A DNA stretch of 64,000 nt from NCBI GenBank assembly GCA_963668365.1, contig OY764266.1, positions 2,356,001-2,420,000 of the forward strand, read 5' to 3'. The notes beneath the pieces were generated by a model. It was not told the origin of the DNA, searched no databases, and saw nothing but the letters and a program-made list of their open reading frames with translations. The DNA comes from VXNE01 sp963668365. GTDB lineage: Bacteria; Pseudomonadota; Gammaproteobacteria; Pseudomonadales; Azotimanducaceae. Shown piece after piece: positions 43,190 to 50,415 of the stretch. The translations under genes were made by a program, and so were the position numbers. Within the stretch, counting starts at the first letter, position 1, and every line of letters begins with the position of its first letter.

Positions 43190-45106
43190 TCATGGGGCAC
43201 GGCTCCCGTCCGACTTGGCGGTGACCGCATTGGTCTCGGCGCTCTCGTCCTCGTCCATCCACCACAGGTGCGGAAATCCCGTCCAGTTCATGTGCTCGAA
43301 CCCGAGGGGCGGATGCCGGATACGGGTCCAGTGCGTGACGTGGCGTCCGGCCGGATGACCATCCGGAATCACGTAGAAGCTGTGAAGCAGTACCCGGTCC
43401 AGGGCGCGCCCCGCAGTGTTCATCGCCTCTTCCGTGTCCGATTCCAGGATCTTCTCCACCAGGAAGTCGATTGCGGGATTCTGGATGCCGGCATAGTTCC
43501 GCATATTGGGCAGATCCGCATACTGGGAAGTGAACTGACTTCGCAGACGATGGCGGTCCGGCATCTCGCCCACGCGGAGCTTGCGCACGGTCGCGTCGAA
43601 ATCGTAGCTTCGCAGGCGGTTGGTCAGGATGTTGCGCTCCACCCTGCGCAAGACCGCATCTATCCCTAGGCGCGCGAGATTCTCCGCGAAGGGCACCAGC
43701 ATCCGTTCGTGATCCTGATAGGTGACCAGCAACTCGAGTGAGAACGGCTCGCGAGTAATCTCGCGCACGCGCTGAAAATCCCTGACGACCCAACCCGCTT
43801 CTTCGAGCAGGGCATCGGCCTGGAGCAGCGTCTTTCGATTGCGGCCAAAGGCATGGTTTTCTGGCAGTTCCACCGGGTCCGTGAAGACCCGTTCGGGAAT
43901 CCGCCCGCGGAGCGGTCGGAGCAACTCGAGTTCTGCGGCGGAGGGCAGTCCCCCCGACTGCAACCCCGAGCGGACGAAATAGCTGTTGTTGCGCTTCATG
44001 CCGCTGTGCCAGTAGACGCGATTGGCCCACTCGAAGTTGTAGGCGAGGGTAAGCGCTTCGCGCACCCGGATGTCATTGAACGGTTCCCTCCGGGTATTGA
44101 ACACGAGGCCGAAGTGCATGCCGTAGGAATACCCCATCCTGTAGGTCTGCTTCCTGAACAGCCCCAAGCGATAGCCGTCGAAGTCGTAGGCCGTGGCGAA
44201 GTCGTTCTCGTTCTCTTCGAAGTAGAAGTCGAGCAGGCCGGCCCGCAACGCCTGCAGCATGACCCGCTTGTCAAAGTAGTACGTGAGATGGATCTCCTCG
44301 AAGTTGAAACGACCGACAGTGACGTTGAGATCCCTACCCCAGTAATCGGGCACGCGCTGGAATATCACCTTGTACCCGGGAATCACCGACGCGATGCGGT
44401 ATGGCCCGTTGCCCAACGGGAGTTCGAGGGTCGTTTCGTCGAATGCCCTGTCCTCCCAGAAGTGTTTGGGCAGGGGCGCGAACGAGGCGGTCAGTATGAC
44501 GAGGAATGGGGTCTTTTCGGCATCGTCACTGAAGTGGAACCTGAACGAGAAGGCATCGATCTGCTCCAGGCGAACGATGTGTTCGTATTCCTTGCGCCAC
44601 GTGATGGACCCCTTGCGCTTGATCATGTCGAACGTCCACAGCACGTCCTCCATGGTCACCGGCCGGCCGTCGTGCCAACGGGCGTCTTCGCGCAGCTTGT
44701 AGGTCACCCAACTGTAGTCGTCGGCAACCTCAACGGTTTCCGCGAGCCAGCAGTAGTAGGAGGCCAGTTCGTCTTCCCCCCGCCGCATCAGGGGATCGTA
44801 GATGTAGGAGCCCGACCCGTACCTGGGATCGATGTAGTGCGCAAGGTTGCCCTTGTCCACGTTCGGATTGAGGTTGTTGAACGTCGAGATGCTGCCGATG
44901 TTGACCCGCCCGCCCTTTGGCGCCTGGGCGTTGACGTAATCGAAGTGGGGCATATCGGGCGGATACTTGAGATCCCCGAAGTACGCGAAGCCGTGGCTCG
45001 GTTCCCCGGACCCTGCGGGCGCTGACAACACGGCCGCAACCGCAATCGCGAACGAAATTGCGCAGGTCAGGTTGGGCGCGGGCCAGCGAAAACCCGTCGG
45101 CTGCAT
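43190..45106 (-). CDS. Extracellular solute-binding protein family 5 (YejA-like)
   Basis: A 638-residue periplasmic binding protein with a signal peptide (AISFAIAVAAVLSAPAG). HGFAYFGDLKYPPDMPHFDYVNAQAPKGG, REDARWHDGRPVTMEDVLWTFD, PLGNGPYRI and VFNTRREPFNDIRVREALTLAYNFEW match YejA-type oligopeptide or microcin C binding proteins. The permease and ATPase genes that normally follow (yejB, yejE, yejF) are absent here, so it either uses an unlinked transporter or is orphaned. Confidence 0.9.
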   Translation of the reverse strand: MQPTGFRWPAPNLTCAISFAIAVAAVLSAPAGSGEPSHGFAYFGDLKYPPDMPHFDYVNAQAPKGGRVNIGSISTFNNLNPNVDKGNLAHYIDPRYGSGSYIYDPLMRRGEDELASYYCWLAETVEVADDYSWVTYKLREDARWHDGRPVTMEDVLWTFDMIKRKGSITWRKEYEHIVRLEQIDAFSFRFHFSDDAEKTPFLVILTASFAPLPKHFWEDRAFDETTLELPLGNGPYRIASVIPGYKVIFQRVPDYWGRDLNVTVGRFNFEEIHLTYYFDKRVMLQALRAGLLDFYFEENENDFATAYDFDGYRLGLFRKQTYRMGYSYGMHFGLVFNTRREPFNDIRVREALTLAYNFEWANRVYWHSGMKRNNSYFVRSGLQSGGLPSAAELELLRPLRGRIPERVFTDPVELPENHAFGRNRKTLLQADALLEEAGWVVRDFQRVREITREPFSLELLVTYQDHERMLVPFAENLARLGIDAVLRRVERNILTNRLRSYDFDATVRKLRVGEMPDRHRLRSQFTSQYADLPNMRNYAGIQNPAIDFLVEKILESDTEEAMNTAGRALDRVLLHSFYVIPDGHPAGRHVTHWTRIRHPPLGFEHMNWTGFPHLWWMDEDESAETNAVTAKSDGSRAP

Positions 45107-45172
45107 GATGTTCCGGTCAGGCGAGGGTTCGTGTCATTGTAAGGTAGCGCCACGGGTCCGGAGCCATTACGC

Positions 45173-45590
45173 ATGTTGAAACAACTCAGTATCTTCAGAA
45201 AACGGGATGATCTCACGCAGGACGCCTTCCGCCACTATTGGCGCAACCGTCATCCCGACATCGTGACGCGATTGCCCGGTATTCGCCGCTAGGTCCAGAA
45301 TCATGTAACGGCGGTGCTGCGAGGGGAGCCGGCCTGGGACGGCATCGCCGAAGTCTGGTTTGACGACATTGAGAGCATGCGCGCCAACGCGGGCAACCCG
45401 GTGCTTGCCGATATTCGCGCCGACGAAGCGAATTTCATCTCCGCCGGCAGCATGGTGTCCCTCATCACCGAGGAACACACCTTCGTGGATGGATCGTCGG
45501 ATGGGAGATTCCACATGGTGCTCGGGTTCGTGAAGCGAAACACCGGTCTTACTGCGGGAAAATTCCAGGAAGAATGGCAGCCCGAAGGTG
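45173..45590 (+). pseudogene. EthD-domain protein interrupted by an in-frame stop
   Basis: ATG 45173 starts MLKQLSIFRKRDDLTQDAFRHYWRNRHPDIV, an EthD/dabb-type fold. A TAG at 45290-45292 stops it at codon 40. The same frame continues with VWFDDIESMRANAGNPVLADIRADEANFI and a second repeat beginning FHMVLGFVKRNTGLTAGKFQEEW, after which similarity stops. One nonsense change plus loss of the 3' end explain this. The TAG stands where a tyrosine or similar codon would be expected. Confidence 0.7.
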
Positions 45591-45927
45591 GCCCGAATGC
45601 GCCCCGTAGTTGTGGTGCCTCGGGATCTCGCCCCACCTGCTGGCAAACCGCCGTGCCTCGTCCAGCAGCTTCCGCCAGCTGTCTTGGAATCGGCGCGTCG
45701 CGCACGTCCACCCTGGCCGTGGCCGCCTTCACCGATCCGGTCGCCCAAGTCCGCCCACGACGGCGGGAACTTGATCGCCTCTGAACGCCGTCTGCAACCC
45801 GTAACGCCTTCCACGTGAGGGTCCTTCATCTGCGCCATCTTCCGTGCATCCAGGTCGACCGCTTCGTGCCGTCGGAGACCTGGCGGCGCTGGCCGATGCC
45901 GTATTCAGCTCCCGGACGCGCCCGCCG
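45591..45927. other. Gene debris between EthD relic and immunity-like gene
   Basis: No intact ORF. On the minus strand, short pieces in different frames look like protein remnants (KFPPSWADLGDRIGEGGHG; DSWRKLLDEARRFASRWGEIPRHHNYG) but do not join. I make no assignment. Confidence 0.35.
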
Positions 45928-46659
45928 TTAGTCGGATAGATCGAACAGTCGGACCAATTTCAAGGCGTCGGCACGGGAGACACAGTGCCCGAACTCCGCT
46001 ACGACAAAACTCACGACGCCACGAAGGGCACGTCGGTCTCCTTGCGACGCACTCATATACGGATCGGAATAGCCAAGCTGCCCACCGACCGCCAAACGAA
46101 CCGGCGCCAGCGTTTCCGGGTCGTAGTCGAAATCAACCATGGCATCGATGAAATCCAGCACCGCCGCCCTTTCAGCTCGGGTCATGAACTGGACAGTTTC
46201 GCTCCGGGCCGCATAGTAGCGGCGGGGTCTTACAAGGCTGTCCACAAGGATGTTGACGGCCACGTCCGCAACGACCGGCGAGTGTTCCCGCATCTCCTCG
46301 ACGTTCCGTTTCCAGTTGCGTATCGGCGAAAGAAAAGGATGTGGAGAGAGAAATCCGAGGATTCCCTCCGGCAGGCTTTCCGATCTTTCGTAGTCAATTA
46401 CGCACAGACCCATCAGAGCCGGCAGGAAGTAGAGCTTTCCCTCAATCGTCAGAAACGCAAACAGGCTCGGCCCACATCCCAATTCATCAAGGCGTTCATA
46501 CGTAATCTCCCGCGAGGTCAATCCGCAGAGCTTCTTGGCAAGTATGCTACTCTCATGACCCGGTGCGAACGGTTCTGGCGGTAAACGGCGCTTACGAAAC
46601 GCATCAAAAAAGCGTTCAACGAGTGCTGTCCGGTCGGCCGGTGCCTCTGGACTGTTCAT
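45928..46659 (-). CDS. Candidate immunity protein of the RHS toxin (DUF6714-like)
   Basis: A 243-residue protein starting at ATG 46659, overlapping the RHS stop by four bases (ATGA). The N-terminal half (ALVERFFDAFRKRRLP, SLFAFLTIEGKLYFLPALMGLCV) resembles DUF6714 proteins. It has no signal peptide, as expected for a cytoplasmic immunity factor. The immunity role is inferred from position after a toxin-tipped gene. Confidence 0.6.
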   Translation of the reverse strand: MNSPEAPADRTALVERFFDAFRKRRLPPEPFAPGHESSILAKKLCGLTSREITYERLDELGCGPSLFAFLTIEGKLYFLPALMGLCVIDYERSESLPEGILGFLSPHPFLSPIRNWKRNVEEMREHSPVVADVAVNILVDSLVRPRRYYAARSETVQFMTRAERAAVLDFIDAMVDFDYDPETLAPVRLAVGGQLGYSDPYMSASQGDRRALRGVVSFVVAEFGHCVSRADALKLVRLFDLSD

Positions 46660-49334
46660 CTCAGCGCGGGCAACCCCTTCTCGGCCCAAAAATCCTGACA
46701 ACTCTTCTCGGCCCAAAAACGCTGACAATTCACTTCGGCATTCACGGCCTCCTGCAGCGCTTGCTTGTGGATGTCATTGCCTCCTCGGAAGCACGTGCTG
46801 TTGATCGTGTTTCTCGCGCCAATGCACCTCCTCGTCCTTTCCATCTGTGCAGCGATTTCAGGGCACTCCCAATTACCTTTGCAGCCTGGAGCCGGATGGC
46901 AATACCGGTCCACCTCGGACTGTAGAGAAGAGTGCCTCCCCCACGTACAGTCCCCCGGAGGCGTCGAGGCGACGTCTTCTTCTTCCTCTTCCTCCTCCTC
47001 AAACAGCGCATCTATCGCCGCCTGTATTGCATTGGTCAACGCGCCTAGGAGCGTGCAATCAAAACCACAATCGTCATCTCTACCTGTCCAATCGATGAGC
47101 GTTGCACAGGGACAGTTAATGGGATCGCCGCAGGGTACGCAGCAGTTTGTTGACATATACTCCGTAGGCTGAAACAAAACGTTCGAGGGCTTCTCGAAAT
47201 TTATCATTGACAGGTGGTCCGTATACAGGAGCGTTCCTACGTCAAACAGCTCAGTTGCGTCGACCAGGCCCGGGACATGTTCGACCATCGGTTCGACAAG
47301 GATTGGGAACAACGTCCCGGACTGGAACCGTACGGCGCCATAGTCAGGCTGCTCATGGGTGGGAAGGTCATTGCCCAAGATGGAAAAAAGCGGTATGGCG
47401 AAGGCGTCGATGCCCTCAGGCTCTTCGCGTTCATCGATGCTGCGTGTTTCCCCGGTGGATGTGGAAGACAGAGCAGTGAGTTGACCCTCAGCGGAGAAGG
47501 TCGCACGGACCACATCGGATTCTGTGGCTATTGTGACTGGATTGCCATCATCGTCATAGTCGATGTCGAATGCCCAACCGTTGCTATAGACTATTCTCTC
47601 TACCCTATTGTGGGGGCCCACGGTGTATTGGCTAGCGCGAACTTCGCCGTCGGCCTCTTCGATTTGCACCTGCACTATGTTGCCGCTGGGATCATGGCGA
47701 TATCGGATGTAGCCAAAGTCGTCCATGCGAACAACCGTACGATTACCTAGAGAATCGTACGTGTATTCATTTCGCCAGCCATTAGCGTATACGGTTGAGG
47801 CAATCCTCCCCATCGTGTTGCGCTCGAATCGCGTCTCGTGATCGTCGGAACCGATGGCGACCACGTTGCCACTTGCATCATGATCTGCTGTGAATGCGTG
47901 ATGCTCGCTAGCGACGGAGATGATTCCCTTGCCTGTGACATGATGGAAAGTCAGCATGTCCGTAGCGCCCTGACTTACGGTCGTACTGTTCGTATCGTAC
48001 GTAACATTGGTTCCCAATTCGGTGCGTTGTGGCGACCATGCCCGAATTAGGCGATTTGCCTCATCATAATCGTACACTTGGGTAATCTGATCGAAACGCA
48101 AATCCCTGAGAACCTGCGAGATATTGCCACGAGTGTTGTAGCTTATAGAGTACGTTTCATCCGCCAGATCAATTCCGGTGATCCTACTCGACTCGTCCAG
48201 ATGAAGGCTCCATTGTTCACGACCCTGTCTAACATGACGCGTTGTCGCTCCCGTTTCGTTTTGGAAGAAGACGAAGGCATCTTCGCTCCCTCGTAGAACA
48301 CTTGTTGAATTGCCTCGGTACTGGAACGAGAAGTCGTGAGTAGACTTCGTCCTAGCAACCTGACCGTTTGCGTGGTACTCCACACTCAAAAATGGACGTC
48401 CGCCAGGGTCAACTGCCGCAGACAAGCCAGCTGTAGTGTACGAGTAGGACCATGTATTGCCCCCGACGTCGTTGACACGCGTAAGTAAGCCTGTCTCAGA
48501 GTACGAATAGTCGACTTGGCGTCCGTAACGATCAACTATGCTTGTTATCCGTCCTCTTGCCGTTGGATCACGGCTTATCCTGACGATTTCGCGGCCCAAG
48601 TTGTCCGAGACCCGAGATAGCCCGCTAGAGCTGTAGGTGAAGGCTATGGCATGGCCGTCGATGCAGCTCTTTGCAGAAATGACATATCTCGATCTATCCC
48701 TCGGGGACGGTTCGAAAATACGAATGCACCCGTCGCTGGTTTGCATGAGAATCGAATCCTCTCGGAGTTCTATTTCGGTTCGCAAATGTTTCGGGGTGGC
48801 GGGGAAGTTGTGGTAATCACGTCCGTCCTTTTTGAACGTGTACGACGCGCCGGAGTCGTCGTAGTACGTTAGGTATTTATGTTGTTTGTGTTGGACTACT
48901 TCTTCAGCAAGGGATAGTCGCCATCGTGGGCCGAAGTCGGAGTTTTTGAGGATGTCAGAGTCGTGAACCCGAGCGACGACTATAGGATGAGTTGGTGATG
49001 GTATAGCCAGATCGCGCCGTTGAAAGGTGAGGTTCCCGCGGCCTGCGTTCACGTATCCCACATGAAGGCCATCGAGAATGGACTGTGGGTTTGGAAATAG
49101 AGTGTTGACTCTCCGACGCACATTCAGTTCACCAATCATGCGAACATATGGTTCCAATGACGTCTCGCCAGTCGGTTCATCTCCGTTGTCGGCGGCGAAT
49201 CCTGGCAGTACCATGACGGCTGCCAGAATCGCTTGTGCGAAGGTTTTCGCGCACTTTACGCCTTGCGCAATCGCGGAGTCCATGATGTGGCGGGTCGTGC
49301 GAGCGTTGAAGAACATCCGCGTTTTCCCTTTCAT
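46656..49334 (-). CDS. RHS/YD-repeat secreted protein with C-terminal Ntox16-like toxin domain
   Basis: An 892-residue protein with an N-terminal secretion signal (FAQAILAAVMVLPGFAA), then a series of YD/RHS repeats from about residue 80 to 650 (GREIVRISRD, YGRQVDYSYSETGLLTRV, YDSLGNRTVVRMDDFGY, DPSGNIVQV). A cysteine-rich segment and a run of eight glutamates precede the last 90 residues: DCTWGRHSSLQSEVDRYC, CIGARNTINSTCFRGGNDIHKQAL, matching Novel Toxin 16. The RHS core-ending DPxxG autocleavage motif is not visible. Base composition is lower in GC than its neighbours. ATG 49334 is preferred to 49418. Confidence 0.85.
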   Translation of the reverse strand: MKGKTRMFFNARTTRHIMDSAIAQGVKCAKTFAQAILAAVMVLPGFAADNGDEPTGETSLEPYVRMIGELNVRRRVNTLFPNPQSILDGLHVGYVNAGRGNLTFQRRDLAIPSPTHPIVVARVHDSDILKNSDFGPRWRLSLAEEVVQHKQHKYLTYYDDSGASYTFKKDGRDYHNFPATPKHLRTEIELREDSILMQTSDGCIRIFEPSPRDRSRYVISAKSCIDGHAIAFTYSSSGLSRVSDNLGREIVRISRDPTARGRITSIVDRYGRQVDYSYSETGLLTRVNDVGGNTWSYSYTTAGLSAAVDPGGRPFLSVEYHANGQVARTKSTHDFSFQYRGNSTSVLRGSEDAFVFFQNETGATTRHVRQGREQWSLHLDESSRITGIDLADETYSISYNTRGNISQVLRDLRFDQITQVYDYDEANRLIRAWSPQRTELGTNVTYDTNSTTVSQGATDMLTFHHVTGKGIISVASEHHAFTADHDASGNVVAIGSDDHETRFERNTMGRIASTVYANGWRNEYTYDSLGNRTVVRMDDFGYIRYRHDPSGNIVQVQIEEADGEVRASQYTVGPHNRVERIVYSNGWAFDIDYDDDGNPVTIATESDVVRATFSAEGQLTALSSTSTGETRSIDEREEPEGIDAFAIPLFSILGNDLPTHEQPDYGAVRFQSGTLFPILVEPMVEHVPGLVDATELFDVGTLLYTDHLSMINFEKPSNVLFQPTEYMSTNCCVPCGDPINCPCATLIDWTGRDDDCGFDCTLLGALTNAIQAAIDALFEEEEEEEEDVASTPPGDCTWGRHSSLQSEVDRYCHPAPGCKGNWECPEIAAQMERTRRCIGARNTINSTCFRGGNDIHKQALQEAVNAEVNCQRFWAEKSCQDFWAEKGLPALR

Positions 49335-49536
49335 CTCGGCTGCGGCGTAACGGTCAGTATTGTGGTTTACCGTCTCGATTGCAACTGACAGCAAAATCAG
49401 ATCGTGTGTTAGCAGCAATTCTCATTATGCCCGTCAGCCCTCTCCACGGGAGGCGTCCGACGGTCGATTTTGCCCGGATCCATTCGGCAAGGCCGGTTGT
49501 TATACGCCTGACAGTTAAGTCAGACGCCGAAACGAG

Positions 49537-49550
49537 ACTTGTATACAAGT
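49537..49550. promoter_or_regulatory. Perfect 14-bp palindrome upstream of AbrB antitoxin
   Basis: ACTTGTATACAAGT is fully self-complementary and lies 51 bp before the antitoxin start, a plausible autoregulatory operator of this TA pair. Confidence 0.55.
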
Positions 49551-49601
49551 CAGACCGTGAGTCGTTGACGATCGATTGCCACTCCAAATACCATTGCCGG
49601 C

Positions 49602-49868
49602 GTGATCGTTACCATTGACAGTGCGGGCCGTCTTGTCGTGCCGAAGCCGCTACGGGAGCAGTTCAACCTGATGCCCGGGTGTGAACTGGAGCTCGAGGCC
49701 GTCGCTGACGGCATCACCCTGCGCAGGGCGGTCGCCGAACCTGCCCTTGTTCGCAAGCAGGGTATTCTCGTGCACCACGGCACCGTACGCACCTCGTTGG
49801 AAATCGGAGAATTCGTCCGCGCCGAACGCAATGCGCGCCACACCCGGATCAGCCACGACGCAGACTGA
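49602..49868 (+). CDS. AbrB/SpoVT-type antitoxin
   Basis: An 88-residue swapped-hairpin protein: VTIDSAGRLVVPKPLREQFNLMPGCELELEAVADGITLRR, then a toxin-binding tail. The start is GTG 49602. Its stop is directly followed by the GTG of the broken PIN toxin gene. It looks intact. Confidence 0.85.
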   Translation: MIVTIDSAGRLVVPKPLREQFNLMPGCELELEAVADGITLRRAVAEPALVRKQGILVHHGTVRTSLEIGEFVRAERNARHTRISHDAD

Positions 49869-50301
49869 GTGCGTACGCTGTTCGATACATCCGTCCTGGT
49901 GGCTGCGCTGGTGGACCAGCTCGGAAACCACGAAACCGCCTTCCGGGCATTCCATCGCTATACGTCCGGTGAACATTGGGGCTGTTGTTCGACCCATGCC
50001 CTCGCGGAATGCTACGCGACGCTGACCGCTCTCCCGGTAGCGAGGCGCATCTTCTCCGGACGAGGCAAGAATTCTCATCGAAGAAACGATCCTGGCACGC
50101 CTGGCAGTTCTCTCCATCGCGCCGGACGACTACCGCGACGTGCTCCGCGAGGTCGCTGGACTCGGGCTCCGGAGTGGCGCCGTCTACGATGCGCTGCACG
50201 CCCGCTGTGCGCGCAAGGAGCGTGTTGATCAGATCCTCACGTACAACCTGTCGGACTTCATCCGTTTCGATCTGGGAGGTATCGACGTGGCGACGCCGTG
50301 A
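49869..50301 (+). pseudogene. VapC PIN-domain toxin, single-base frameshift
   Basis: GTG 49869 opens MRTLFDTSVLVAALVDQLGNHE, CCSTHALAECYATLTALP, then at about 50050 (TCTTCTCCGG, probably one extra T) the frame is lost. The C-terminal half, IAPDDYRDVLREVAGLGLRSGAVYDALHARCA and ILTYNLSDFIRF, continues in another frame to the TGA at 50299-50301. The antitoxin upstream is open. Confidence 0.85.
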
Positions 50302-50359
50302 CGCCCAACATGCCTCGGTTCGCTACGACGTAGAAGGACCAACGTCCTTTGAAAAAAAA

Positions 50360-50381
50360 GCCCGCACCGGACGGTGCGGGC
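50360..50381 (-). terminator. Rho-independent terminator after the TonB receptor gene
   Basis: GCCCGCACCG and CGGTGCGGGC form a 10-bp GC-rich stem. On the minus strand it is followed by a T run (eight A's at 50352-50359 on plus), 35 bp after the receptor stop. A shorter T run on the other side may let it work in both directions. Confidence 0.9.
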
Positions 50382-50415
50382 TTTTGCCAAGAATTGACTC
50401 AGCTAGTGCTGCGCG

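Noticed and set aside
43077..43203. Short minus-strand frame MICLCFSARRRVGRV downstream of the binding-protein gene
   Set aside because: No ribosome-binding site or similarity to a transporter subunit; probably non-coding.
45167..45838. Minus-strand frame with IGEGGHG resembling a protein-kinase glycine loop
   Set aside because: Only a few residues match and the rest does not continue; recorded as debris.
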